DNA of 37,172 nt from Companilactobacillus kimchiensis (GCF_001438805.1 NZ_JQCF01000026.1:1-37172), one strand, 5' to 3'. Counted from the first letter of the stretch, positions 28,305 through 36,342 are shown. The notes: generated by a model from the sequence alone, not told the origin. Numbers and translations are program-made.

Positions 28305-29062
28305 TGTTATATCTATTTTTAACCTTCGTTGTTTTATTGCTCGCGGTGACTGGAACTAGAGGTTTTACCTTATTATTTGGATTGGGGATTAATATTGTTT
28401 CCATTTTGGCATTGTTAATTTTAATAGCGGATGGATTCAACGTGTTGGTCACCACTGGGGTAATTGCCATGGTGATCTTGGTCGTGGCCATTTATATGAA
28501 TGTAGATAATAGTAATACTGCTACGACAGCTTTTAAAACCTCACTAATGATTATGATTATTATTCTACTGATTACAGTGCCTTTGGAATATTGGGCCAGT
28601 GCTCAGGGGATGGGTGTTGAAAATCAGGATGAATTAGAAGCTTTCTCCTTGGCAGCCGGTATATCGTTTCCACAATTAGCCATTTCAATTATTGTTATCA
28701 ATAGTTTGGGAGTAATCTCTGAAACAAGTGTTGCTATAACCAGTGGCTTGAACGAGATTGTTGAGAACAAACCAACGATGACACCAACGGAGATTTTTAA
28801 TGATGGTTTCTCAGTTGGAAACAAAATTTTGAATACTCAGACTAATACTTTGCTGTTCAATTTCTTCTCATCGACTTTTCCATTGTTCTTTGTAATTCAT
28901 TCTTTGGGATATAAATTCAGTGAAATTTTAAATGATAAATTAGTTGTAGCTGAAATTTTAACAACTTTGATTTGTACGATTGGGGTTATTTTGACTGTTC
29001 CAATCACTTCATATTTGGTCTATCGAAAAGCAAATAGTAAAACCAGAAAGCTTCAAAAGTAA
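28303..29062 (+). CDS. YibE/F family membrane protein (second of pair)
   Basis: The 252-residue membrane protein has about seven helices and the same family motif in the form GVISETSVAITSGLNEIVEN (about 144-163). Translation begins at ATG 28303 or 28304 within the TAATG overlap with the first YibE/F gene, and AGGAGG lies just upstream. It lacks the extracytoplasmic domain of its partner. A terminator follows at once, which closes a two-gene operon that is divergent from trpXYZ. The function is unknown. Confidence 0.85.
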
Positions 29063-29099
29063 ATCACTAGGATTTTTATCTTAAGTGATTTATTTTTTT
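29061..29099 (+). terminator. Terminator of the YibE/F operon
   Basis: AAATCACT (29061-29068) pairs with AGTGATTT (29084-29091), followed by TATTTTTTT. It overlaps the stop codon. Confidence 0.8.
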
Positions 29100-29166
29100 G
29101 TAACCGTTGCCAGAATTGATACTTACTTCTAAAATGGACTTAATGATTCGAAGGGAGTAATAGAAT

Positions 29167-30840
29167 ATGGCAGAGAATGATTGGTGGAAGAAATCAGTTG
29201 TTTATCAAGTTTATCCTAGAAGTTATCAGGATAGTAATGGTGATGGAATTGGTGATTTGCCAGGACTAACAAGTCGTTTACCATATATTAAGGATCTAGG
29301 GGCGGATGTAATTTGGTTAAATCCAATTTATAAGTCACCTGACAAAGACAATGGTTACGATATTAGTGACTATCGGAATATCCAGCCGGCTTATGGCACA
29401 ATGGATGATTTTGATAATCTATTACAAGAAGCCCACGTTTTGGGATTGAAGATCATGATGGATTTAGTTGTTAATCATACATCTGATCAGAATAAGTGGT
29501 TCCAAGAAAGCAAAAAATCCAAAGATAATCGATATCGTGATTATTATGTTTGGCGTGATCCAGTTGATGGACATGCTCCTAATAACTGGGGGTCATATTT
29601 TAATGGTTCAACTTGGAAATTTGATGAGACAACGGGTCAATATTACCTACACTTATTTGCCGAAGGACAGCCAGATCTGAATTGGGAAAATCCTCAAGTC
29701 CGCGATGAGGTTTGGAATGTAATGAAATTCTGGTTAGATAAAGGTGTTGACGGTTTTAGAATGGATGTTATCAACCTTATATCGAAACCGACCGGTTTGC
29801 CAGATGGTCAAAAAGCACCTGATGGAAAGTATGCGGATGTTGGGAAAGTTGTCGCTGATGGTCCTCGTTTGAATGAATTCCTTCAAGAAATGAATCAAAA
29901 AGTCCTTTCAAAATATGATGTAATGACAGTTGGCGAGATGCCAGATTCAACTCCAGATGATGCTATTAAATATACTGGTCTTGATTCACATGAATTGAAT
30001 ATGGTCTTCCAATTTGATCATGTTGGATTAGCCGGAAATGATGATCCGCGCTTAGGTAAGTGGAGTGATAAGAAAGTCAATCTGGTCGAATTGAAACAGT
30101 CATTAAGTAAATGGGAAACTGAATTGAATGGTAAAGGCTGGAATAGTTTGTATTGGAATAATCATGACCAACCTAGAACTGTTTCTAAATTTGGAAATGA
30201 TGATCCTAAATATCGTGATAAGGCTGCCAAAATGTTGGGAACAACGTTACATATGATGCAGGGAACACCTTATGTTTATGAAGGTGAAGAACTTGGTATG
30301 ACAAATGTTCACTACAAGAAACTTTCTCAATATGAAGATTTGGAATCGTTAAATGCTTATCGGGAATTTGTTGATGATGAAAAAATTATTGATAAGGATT
30401 CGATGTTGAAATATCTTTCCGCCAGATCACGTGATAATGCAAGAACACCAATGCAATGGGATAACAATAAAAATGCTGGTTTCACGAGTGGTAAACCTTG
30501 GTTTGAATTGAATCCTAATTACACGGAAATTAATGCTCGCAATCAAATTGAGAATCAAAGTTCAGTTTTTGCCTACTATAAGAAATTGATTGAACTACGA
30601 CATAATAGTGATCTAATTATTTATGGTGATTATGAATTGCTAGATCCTGAAGACGAAGAAGTATTCACTTATAAGCGTCGTTATAACGATGAAACCTTGT
30701 TAGTAATTAGTAATTTTACCGATAAGGAATTGACTAGAGATTACAATCAATCTGCAGGTAAACTATTAATTGGCAATTATGATGATGACCGTAATATGGA
30801 ACTTCGTCCTTATGAAAGCAAAGTTTATTTATTTAAATAG
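29167..30840 (+). CDS. GH13 alpha-glucosidase, oligo-1,6-glucosidase/dextran glucosidase type
   Basis: The 557-residue intracellular enzyme has no signal peptide. The GH13 regions are complete: DLVVNH (99-104), nucleophile D200 in GFRMDV, acid/base E257 in TVGEMP and H333-D334 in NHDQPR. The domain B segment and the QPDLNWENPQVRDEV stretch (168-182) match subfamily 31. Valine (V201) directly after the nucleophile is the residue linked to alpha-1,6 preference, whereas Thr marks alpha-1,4 maltases. It probably releases glucose from isomaltose, panose or short isomaltooligosaccharides. GAAGGGAG precedes the ATG. It is monocistronic with its own terminator; no sugar transporter is adjacent. Confidence 0.93.
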   Translation: MAENDWWKKSVVYQVYPRSYQDSNGDGIGDLPGLTSRLPYIKDLGADVIWLNPIYKSPDKDNGYDISDYRNIQPAYGTMDDFDNLLQEAHVLGLKIMMDLVVNHTSDQNKWFQESKKSKDNRYRDYYVWRDPVDGHAPNNWGSYFNGSTWKFDETTGQYYLHLFAEGQPDLNWENPQVRDEVWNVMKFWLDKGVDGFRMDVINLISKPTGLPDGQKAPDGKYADVGKVVADGPRLNEFLQEMNQKVLSKYDVMTVGEMPDSTPDDAIKYTGLDSHELNMVFQFDHVGLAGNDDPRLGKWSDKKVNLVELKQSLSKWETELNGKGWNSLYWNNHDQPRTVSKFGNDDPKYRDKAAKMLGTTLHMMQGTPYVYEGEELGMTNVHYKKLSQYEDLESLNAYREFVDDEKIIDKDSMLKYLSARSRDNARTPMQWDNNKNAGFTSGKPWFELNPNYTEINARNQIENQSSVFAYYKKLIELRHNSDLIIYGDYELLDPEDEEVFTYKRRYNDETLLVISNFTDKELTRDYNQSAGKLLIGNYDDDRNMELRPYESKVYLFK

Positions 30841-30853
30841 CATTGTCTTAAAG

Positions 30854-30884
30854 CGATGTAAGTATTAATAATACATCGTTTTTT
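30854..30884 (+). terminator. Terminator of the alpha-glucosidase gene
   Basis: CGATGTA (30854-30860) pairs with TACATCG (30872-30878), followed by six T. Confidence 0.8.
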
Positions 30885-30956
30885 GTGTGCCCAGAATCTT
30901 TGCTAGGCTTTTACCAAATCAAGGCATAATATTTACCCTGAAAGAAGGGGTACACA

Positions 30957-31556
30957 ATGAAATTTGGTGATCATTTAAAACAAGAACGTCAAAAAAAACA
31001 CCTAACTCAACAGGTTGTCGCCGATGAGTTAAATGTTTCACGGCAAACCATTTCCAGTTGGGAAACGGAAAATAGTTATCCTGATATTGAAAGCTTGATT
31101 CGATTGAGTGATTATTACCAAGTTTCATTAGATATTCTTCTAAAAGAGGATGAGGGTATGACTGAATATTTGAAGAAGCAAGAAATTATTAAACGAATCA
31201 AACCGATACTTTATATTCTGATAATAATTGATCTTTTATTCATAGGTATTGCCACCTTGTTCTACCTCAAAATTATTGAAATGAATTCTTGGACCGGAAT
31301 ATTATTGTTGGTAATCGGGCTTTTGAACGTATTAGCAATTTTTAAAATGAGTGACTTTCTAAATCAGCTTAATGGTAAAAGATATACTGTCAGATATTAT
31401 AAAGTTACAATTTTAGGAGTTCTATTGTCAGTCATCATGGCGGTAACTTTTGCAATGTTAAAACAATCTTTGTTATCAGGAGTGTGTTCTGGAGTGGCTG
31501 TTGCCTTAATCGCTGCACTAGTTATAAAATTTCAAACAAAAAATCGAGAAGGTTGA
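30957..31556 (+). CDS. XRE family regulator with C-terminal membrane domain
   Basis: The 199-residue protein has an N-terminal Cro/C1-type helix-turn-helix (about 5-60, HLTQQVVADELNVSRQTISS) and, after a short linker, about four hydrophobic helices (near 81-105, 113-130, 152-168 and 174-191). It is a membrane-tethered DNA-binding protein, a common but little-studied type in lactobacilli. GAAGGGG precedes the ATG. The stop codon lies in the loop of the terminator shared with the convergent NFACT-R gene. No target is apparent. The adjacent azoreductase or redox genes are candidates only by position. Confidence 0.8.
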   Translation: MKFGDHLKQERQKKHLTQQVVADELNVSRQTISSWETENSYPDIESLIRLSDYYQVSLDILLKEDEGMTEYLKKQEIIKRIKPILYILIIIDLLFIGIATLFYLKIIEMNSWTGILLLVIGLLNVLAIFKMSDFLNQLNGKRYTVRYYKVTILGVLLSVIMAVTFAMLKQSLLSGVCSGVAVALIAALVIKFQTKNREG

Positions 31557-31572
31557 AGACTTCTCGATTTTT
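31541..31572. terminator. Bidirectional terminator between the XRE and NFACT-R genes
   Basis: AAATCGAGAAG (31541-31551) is perfectly complementary to CTTCTCGATTT (31560-31570). T-runs on both strands. Confidence 0.85.
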
Positions 31573-31577
31573 TAATA

Positions 31578-32444
31578 CTATTTTTCTTTCTCAGCTAGTT
31601 TTTGAGCCATTTCACCATCTGGATAGACAGTTAAAGTATCAAATTTACCAGAAATTAATACCAAACCAGCTTTGGCACCCTTGGGTTTGTGTAATTGGGC
31701 TACTTTAGCAATATCAACCGGGACCTGTTTTAAACCACGGCCTTTGCTGTAATAGGCAGTTAAACTAGCAGCTTCCAGTAAGGTTTGTTCAGAGGGATCA
31801 GAACTGTGAACAACAACGTGAGAACCAGCCAATTCACTGACATGCATCCAATAAAAATCTTTATTGGCGGTCAAAGTAAGATGATCATTTTGTACACTAC
31901 TTTTACCGACTTCAACCAAGACGTGATCAGTTGTATAGAATCGACGTGGGTGAGCGGGTTCAGGAGCTTTGGATGAATGTAGCACTTCAGTTTTGATGGC
32001 ATCTTCGTCAATTAATTGTTGTTTAATAGTTTTGGCTTGTTGTAAATTATCCTTATCAAATGCGGCCTGACGATCGAGTTGTTTTTGTAAGTTAGTTTTT
32101 GCCAAATCAAGGTTATGTTGAATAGTATCTAAACCTCGTTTATCCCGACGATATTGATGGAAATAGTTCTCAGCGTTTTCCATGATGGACTTTTTGACAT
32201 CCAAATAAATTGTTAATTCATGATTGGGTTGCCGATAATCAGGTAAAGTTGTATAACCCTTTTGCTTATCAATTTTTTTAGCATAAGTTTTCAAAAGCGT
32301 TCCTTTGACTTTGAGATCGTCAGTATTACCAATGTGTTTGATAGCCTTATTCAATGAATTAATTTGTTTTTGGGTGTGATCAATCTGCCACTGCATAGCC
32401 TGAATAACTTCTGTAGAAATATCTGTTTCTGGTTGAATTGACAT
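31578..32444 (-). CDS. NFACT-R domain protein lacking the NFACT-N domain
   Basis: The 288-residue protein corresponds to the second half of RqcH/FbpA-type NFACT proteins (about 570 residues). It has a basic coiled-coil region (about 80-155) followed by an NFACT-R domain (about 168-280). The conserved NKDFYWMHVSELAGSHVVVH, EAASLTAYYSKGRG and PKGAKAGLV stretches are all present. RqcH uses NFACT-N and NFACT-R together to add alanine tails on stalled ribosomes; here NFACT-N with its catalytic Asp-Arg is absent. GAGGATTACC before the ATG shows that this is a genuine start, not a frame truncated by sequencing. It may bind tRNA or ribosomes in another role. Confidence 0.75.
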   Translation of the reverse strand: MSIQPETDISTEVIQAMQWQIDHTQKQINSLNKAIKHIGNTDDLKVKGTLLKTYAKKIDKQKGYTTLPDYRQPNHELTIYLDVKKSIMENAENYFHQYRRDKRGLDTIQHNLDLAKTNLQKQLDRQAAFDKDNLQQAKTIKQQLIDEDAIKTEVLHSSKAPEPAHPRRFYTTDHVLVEVGKSSVQNDHLTLTANKDFYWMHVSELAGSHVVVHSSDPSEQTLLEAASLTAYYSKGRGLKQVPVDIAKVAQLHKPKGAKAGLVLISGKFDTLTVYPDGEMAQKLAEKEK

Positions 32445-32507
32445 GGTAATCCTCGATTCGTAAGCGTTGAAATACTATATTTTAATTATAGTCTAGATTT
32501 CTTAAAA

Positions 32508-32547
32508 AATAAAAAAGAGCTCTTAGTAAAAAATTACTAGAACTCCT
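32508..32547 (-). terminator. Terminator of the azoreductase gene
   Basis: On the minus strand GAGTTCTAGTAA pairs imperfectly with TTACTAAGAGCTC (between 32517 and 32543), followed by a T-rich run. It overlaps the end of the coding region. Confidence 0.5.
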
Positions 32548-33178
32548 GACCAGCTTCTTCAGCTTTGGCATAGGCATTATCTAAGATTTCGATGGCATTT
32601 ATTGGATCGTAATCCATTCCTTCAGCGAAAACGCCACTAAAGTCGTCCACGCCCATACGATGTAGAACCATACCTAAGTATTGATCGCCTAAGTCCTTAA
32701 TAATGGGATCGGTAATACAATTTTGGGTACGATAACAACTACCACTAGCCTGTAAATGAATAGCTTTTTTGTGGTGCAAATCACCAATTGAATTACCAGT
32801 TTGGTCATAATGGAAAGTTTGTCGAGCCTGCATGACCATATCGATATAACTTTTCATTTCGGCAGGAATAAAAAGATTATACATGGGATTCACAAAGACA
32901 TATTTATCGGCAGACATAAACTCGTTGATCCAAAGTTGACGTGATCCTTGGAATCTTTCTTCGTCAGGATTAAGGGAACTTTTGGCTAAGTCCTTATTGT
33001 AAATTGAAACGGCAAATTTATTTAGTGGAAAAGGCATATATTCGGAAACGTTATGAACGATAATTTCATCATTAGGATTTTTTCGTTTATATGAATGAAT
33101 AAAATGTCTATATAATTCATGTGTTGCAGACCCTTTGGCAGTTTCAGGGTGAGCATAAATCACGAGTACCTTTGGCAT
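32537..33178 (-). CDS. FMN-dependent NADH-azoreductase/NAD(P)H dehydrogenase (AzoR-like)
   Basis: The start is set at ATG 33178 (213 residues), because AGAGG precedes it and the flavodoxin-like fold begins at once (PKVLVIYAHPETAKGS, 2-17). An upstream in-frame start at 33223 would add 15 residues with no ribosome site. The PMYNLFIPAEMKSYIDM stretch (about 104-120) and the ASGSCYRT loop (about 145-152) are the FMN-binding elements of the azoreductase family. The enzyme reduces quinones or azo bonds using NADH. A palindrome overlapping the -35 box suggests control by a dedicated repressor. Confidence 0.85.
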   Translation of the reverse strand: MPKVLVIYAHPETAKGSATHELYRHFIHSYKRKNPNDEIIVHNVSEYMPFPLNKFAVSIYNKDLAKSSLNPDEERFQGSRQLWINEFMSADKYVFVNPMYNLFIPAEMKSYIDMVMQARQTFHYDQTGNSIGDLHHKKAIHLQASGSCYRTQNCITDPIIKDLGDQYLGMVLHRMGVDDFSGVFAEGMDYDPINAIEILDNAYAKAEEAGQEF

Positions 33179-33211
33179 AGGATTTTTCCTCTTTTTTATG
33201 AATATGCTTAT

Positions 33212-33255
33212 ATTATAATCCAAAAAAATAAACTCACAATATTGTGAATTTATTT
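33212..33255 (-). promoter_or_regulatory. Azoreductase promoter with overlapping palindromic operator
   Basis: On the minus strand TTGTGA (33235-33240), a 16-17-base spacer and TATAAT (33212-33217 or one base on) form the promoter. The -35 box is one half of a perfect 14-bp palindrome TCACAATATTGTGA (33234-33247), extended by AAATAAA/TTTATTT arms (33226-33255). This is an operator candidate. The half-site order is opposite to Rex and CRP sites. Confidence 0.5.
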
Positions 33256-33333
33256 GATGGGAGTTAAACGTTGTTTTCGTTCTTGATTCAAATGAGCTAC
33301 AAACAACAACTCTTGAGGATTGTTGTTCACTCT

Positions 33334-34254
33334 CTATGGTAGGTCATTGCCTGCGGCAAAGTAGATATCGTACCATTCTTGCTTAGTAAGATCGACGTCC
33401 CCACCTTTAGCGCTATCGGCGATATGTTCAGGATTCATTGTCCCAATCATAACTTGAATATCAGCGGGATGTCTGAGAATCCAAGCGGCAGCAATAGCAT
33501 TTCTACTTACACTATATTTGTCGGCTAATTCTTGTAATTTTTTATTTAGTTCAGGGAATTTGTCATTATTAATGAAGGTTCCAGCAAAAGTTCCATATTG
33601 GAATGGTGACCAAGCTTGAATAGTAACCCCCATGCGTCTTGAAAATTCTAATAGTCCTCCGTCATGGTTGATCGAACGGGTATCAGTCATATTAGTGTGT
33701 AGTCCAAAGTCGATCATACTTGTGTGCATGATACTAAATTGCAATTGATTAATGAGTAGTCTTTGTCCGACAGCTTCTTGAACTAACAAGAATTGTTGAG
33801 GATTAAAGTTAGAAACACCGAAGTGACGAACTTTACCAGTTTGTTGTAATTCATCAAAAGCTTCAGCAACTTCTTCAGGCTCCATCAATGGATCTGGTCT
33901 GTGAAGTAGGAAGGAATCAAGGTAGTCAACGCCCATTCGTTTAAGTGAACCATCGACAGCATCAATTAAATGTTGTTTTGAAAAATCATATTGTTTACCA
34001 GGAACAATACCACCTTTGGATTGAATATAGATATCATCACGTTTAACACTGCTTTGTTTGAGAGCAGCACCGAAAACTTTTTCAGAATCGCCACCACCAT
34101 AGATGTCAGCTGAATCGATGAAGTTAATGCCACTGTTATAAGCAGTATCGATAGATTTAGCAGCTTGTTCTGGAGTTAAACTGTTCATTCGCATAATACC
34201 AAGTGCAATAGCAGAAGCTTGCCAATTAGTTTCGCCAATATAACGTTGTTTCAT
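33334..34254 (-). CDS. Aldo/keto reductase (YdhF-like)
   Basis: The 306-residue TIM-barrel oxidoreductase has a complete catalytic tetrad: D47 and Y52 in FIDSADIYGG, K80 in YIQSKGG, and H118 in FLLHRPDPL. The NADPH-binding end carries IGTMNPEHI (about 277-285). The sequence pattern RYIGETNWQASAIALGIMR at the N terminus and the LLHRPDP region match E. coli YdhF and related reductases, whose natural substrates are not settled. GGAGGTACTTCT precedes the ATG. It is transcribed from its own promoter with a small dyad in the spacer. A weak AACAACA/TTGTTGTT hairpin near 33303-33328 may end the transcript. Confidence 0.88.
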   Translation of the reverse strand: MKQRYIGETNWQASAIALGIMRMNSLTPEQAAKSIDTAYNSGINFIDSADIYGGGDSEKVFGAALKQSSVKRDDIYIQSKGGIVPGKQYDFSKQHLIDAVDGSLKRMGVDYLDSFLLHRPDPLMEPEEVAEAFDELQQTGKVRHFGVSNFNPQQFLLVQEAVGQRLLINQLQFSIMHTSMIDFGLHTNMTDTRSINHDGGLLEFSRRMGVTIQAWSPFQYGTFAGTFINNDKFPELNKKLQELADKYSVSRNAIAAAWILRHPADIQVMIGTMNPEHIADSAKGGDVDLTKQEWYDIYFAAGNDLP

Positions 34255-34287
34255 AGAAGTACCTCCAAATATTTAAATATCACTTTA

Positions 34288-34316
34288 ATTATTGAGTCTT
34301 AGAAGACATAAGTCAA
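34288..34316 (-). promoter_or_regulatory. Promoter of the aldo/keto reductase gene
   Basis: On the minus strand TTGACT (34311-34316), a 17-base spacer and AATAAT (34288-34293). The spacer holds a small dyad GTCTT-AG-AAGAC (34296-34307). Further upstream, GCTTACAAA (34330-34338) and TTTGTAAG (34365-34372) form an inverted repeat. No gene is visible in 34317-34571. Confidence 0.5.
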
Positions 34317-34571
34317 TCATAAAGATTACGCTTACAAAATGTCTATATTGATAATTTATATGGATTTGTAAGAGCAAATACTGGACATTTTAGAATTAAT
34401 GGCATTTTGAACAAAGATTTGAAAAAACTGAAATTTAGTTCAAATATTTTCTGAATAATCACTAAATTGAGAGTTGTTTTAATATAACTTGTAGAAAATA
34501 GCTATTTTAAGACAATTTGGGTATATACATTTCGTTTAGTTATATAGTCCATAATAAATTAATATTGTTCA

Positions 34572-34585
34572 TGTAAGCGATTGCA
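34572..34585 (+). promoter_or_regulatory. cre-like site upstream of the MaoC hydratase gene
   Basis: TGTAAGCGATTGCA matches the CcpA consensus TGWAANCGNTNWCA at 13 of 14 positions. It lies 61 bases before the start codon, a position expected for catabolite repression. Confidence 0.5.
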
Positions 34586-34645
34586 GCATACCATGAATGT
34601 TGAGCCATGTGACATTGTGCACATAACTTTAAGGAGGCTACATTG

Positions 34646-35080
34646 ATGGTAGATTATAAGATACTTTATGAAGGTGAATTGAAAGTTGGTATGAGTGGGT
34701 CGATCTCAAAGCGAATTACTGAAGAAGATGTTGATATGTTCGCTAAGGTAACAGGGGATTATAATCCAATGCATATGGATGAAGAATTTGCTGGGAAAAC
34801 TCAATTTCATAAACGAATTGCCCATGGAATGCTTTCAGCTGGAATGATCTCAGCTTGTTTGGGAAATAAAATGCCTGGTCCTGGAGCTATCTATTTAAAT
34901 CAAACTTTAAAATTTGATAAACCGGTATATTTCGGGGATGTCTTAGTTGCATCAGTCGAAGTTGTCAAAGTTGATCAAAAAGCACATTTTCAAATTGTCA
35001 CGCTAGCAACCACTGTAACTAACCAAGATGGGGTTGTTGTTACAGAAGGCGAAGCACAGATAATGCCTGCTAAACGTTAA
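34646..35080 (+). CDS. MaoC-like (R)-enoyl-CoA hydratase
   Basis: The start is the ATG at 34646 (144 residues), 8 bases after AGGAGG; a TTG three bases earlier is less likely. The single hotdog domain has the hydratase 2 motif VTGDYNPMHMDEEFA (35-49) with catalytic D38 and H43, and the GMLSAGMISACLG helix (about 61-73). Such small MaoC proteins hydrate trans-enoyl-CoA to (R)-3-hydroxyacyl-CoA, or act on acyl-ACP/other thioesters, as dimers. It is convergent with a crotonase gene across a shared terminator. No PHA synthase or beta-oxidation thiolase is nearby, so the pathway is open. Confidence 0.85.
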   Translation: MVDYKILYEGELKVGMSGSISKRITEEDVDMFAKVTGDYNPMHMDEEFAGKTQFHKRIAHGMLSAGMISACLGNKMPGPGAIYLNQTLKFDKPVYFGDVLVASVEVVKVDQKAHFQIVTLATTVTNQDGVVVTEGEAQIMPAKR

Positions 35081-35096
35081 TTAAATTTAAATTAAA

Positions 35097-35130
35097 AAAA
35101 AGAGCCAGAACATTTTGTTCTGACTCTTTT
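35097..35130. terminator. Bidirectional terminator between the MaoC and crotonase genes
   Basis: AAAAGAG.CAGAAC (35097-35110) pairs with GTTCTG.CTCTTTT (35117-35130), with one mismatch. A/T runs on both sides. Confidence 0.85.
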
Positions 35131-35156
35131 CATATATGGTGTGTAAAATTTTAAAT

Positions 35157-35963
35157 CTATTTACCAGTGAACTTAGCATGACGTTTTTCCAAGAAAGCAG
35201 TCATACCTTCTGTTTGATCTTCAGTGGCAAATGTTTGTGCCCACATTTGTGTTTCGAAGTCGATAGCTAAGTCTAATGGTAAATCAGCAGCACGGTCGAT
35301 AACGTATTTAGCCATACCAACAGCAATTAAACCATTTCTCTTGATTGTTGTAGCAATTTCAGTAGCTTTATCAATCAATTCAGCTGGTTCAGCAACTTCG
35401 TCAGCAATACCAACACGGTGTGCTTCGTCAGCATTGATCATTGTACCAGTAGCAATCATTTCTTTAGCTTTGCCACGGCCTACAAGACGTGTTAGACGTT
35501 GTGTTCCACCAAATCCAGGAACAATACCAAGTGTTACTTCTGGTTGGCCAAATTTAGCTTTGTTTGAAACAATACGCATGTCACATGATGAAGCTAATTC
35601 AAGTCCACCACCTAGACAGTAGCCATTAACTGCAGCGATTGTAAATTGTTTTAAGTTTTCGATCTTGCCAAATGAATTGTGAGCAAGTTTTGAAAGTTCA
35701 GCGGCTTCAATAGGATTCATATCTCTCATTTGAGAAATATCTGCGCCAGCAACGAATGCCTTTTCGCCAGAACCTGTAATGATCAATACTTTAATAGCAT
35801 CTTCATTATTCTTAACAACATCAAGTGCATCACCGATATCTGTTAATGTAGCTGAGTTTAGTGCGTTTAGTGATTTTGGACGGTTGATTGTCAATGTAGC
35901 AATACCATCATTAGCCTCTAATAATACGTTTTCGAAATCCTTCATACCTGTTAATTCTGTCAT
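35157..35963 (-). CDS. Enoyl-CoA hydratase/isomerase (crotonase family)
   Basis: The 268-residue protein has both hydratase glutamates, E122 in GGGLELASSCD and E142 in GQPEVTLGI. They are spaced 20 apart as in rat crotonase, with the oxyanion-hole AGADI (72-76) and GGG (118-120). This supports a true (S)-specific hydratase such as 3-hydroxybutyryl-CoA dehydratase, not an isomerase with one Glu. AAGGGATG precedes the ATG. It is monocistronic in this window. The upstream region carries an inverted repeat around the likely promoter. No acyl-CoA dehydrogenase or thiolase is seen here, so the substrate is unclear. Confidence 0.88.
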   Translation of the reverse strand: MTELTGMKDFENVLLEANDGIATLTINRPKSLNALNSATLTDIGDALDVVKNNEDAIKVLIITGSGEKAFVAGADISQMRDMNPIEAAELSKLAHNSFGKIENLKQFTIAAVNGYCLGGGLELASSCDMRIVSNKAKFGQPEVTLGIVPGFGGTQRLTRLVGRGKAKEMIATGTMINADEAHRVGIADEVAEPAELIDKATEIATTIKRNGLIAVGMAKYVIDRAADLPLDLAIDFETQMWAQTFATEDQTEGMTAFLEKRHAKFTGK

Positions 35964-35998
35964 GTTAGTAACATCCCTTCAAAAGTAGTTACCAGCAA

Positions 35999-36082
35999 GT
36001 ACTTTCGAGATTCATACTAATGATAATTTTTTTAAAAGCAAATTTATCCTCAAAAAGTAAAAATCAAGAATCCCGAAAGTAT
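35999..36082 (-). promoter_or_regulatory. Crotonase promoter bracketed by an inverted repeat
   Basis: TACTTTCGAGATTC (36000-36013) and GAATCCCGAAAGTA (36068-36081) are complementary at 13 of 14 positions, with 54 bases between them. A weak minus-strand promoter, TTTGCT (36036-36041) with TAGTAT after 17 bases (36013-36018), lies between or touching the arms. Paired operators with repression by looping are possible. Confidence 0.35.
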
Positions 36083-36150
36083 AGTGTTTTGGATCTGCTG
36101 AAAAATTTTTATTTATCAAAACTTTGTGAAAAAAGATCATTTTAGTTAAA

Positions 36151-36164
36151 TGTAAACGCTGTCA
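36151..36164 (+). promoter_or_regulatory. cre site between the crotonase and glpF genes
   Basis: TGTAAACGCTGTCA fits TGWAANCGNTNWCA at all 14 positions. It lies 179 bases before the glycerol facilitator start and 187 bases before the crotonase start, so either may be CcpA-controlled. The remainder of 36083-36224 shows no gene. Confidence 0.6.
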
Positions 36165-36224
36165 TAAAGGTGAATCAACCTATGTATAACATATAGTTAT
36201 TGAAAGCATGAATAAATATTAATA

Positions 36225-36253
36225 TTTACGGCAGTGATTTTCTCCGTTATAGT
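36225..36253 (+). promoter_or_regulatory. Possible promoter of the glycerol facilitator gene
   Basis: TTTACG (36225-36230), a 17-base spacer and TATAGT (36248-36253). The boxes are imperfect, and the 5' UTR would be about 80 bases. Confidence 0.3.
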
Positions 36254-36342
36254 TCAGTTTGCTAAGTCGATTAGTTTATTAAACGGCTAATGTATCGATC
36301 TATATTTTGACTTAGTAAAAACTTTTTGGGGGTATTTTAACA

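Noticed and set aside
30957-31556. Toxin-antitoxin or phage repressor gene
   Set aside because: The C-terminal half is a multi-helix membrane domain and there is no partner gene; a membrane-bound XRE regulator fits better.
33234-33247. Rex (NADH-sensing) operator at the azoreductase promoter
   Set aside because: Rex sites read TTGTGAA-N4-TTCACAA. Here the half sites are in the opposite order (TCACAAT then ATTGTGA).
35224-35622. A 132-codon open frame on the plus strand, antisense to the crotonase gene
   Set aside because: It has no ribosome site, a composition rich in Ser/Ala/Pro as expected for an antisense shadow, and lies fully inside a well-supported enzyme gene.
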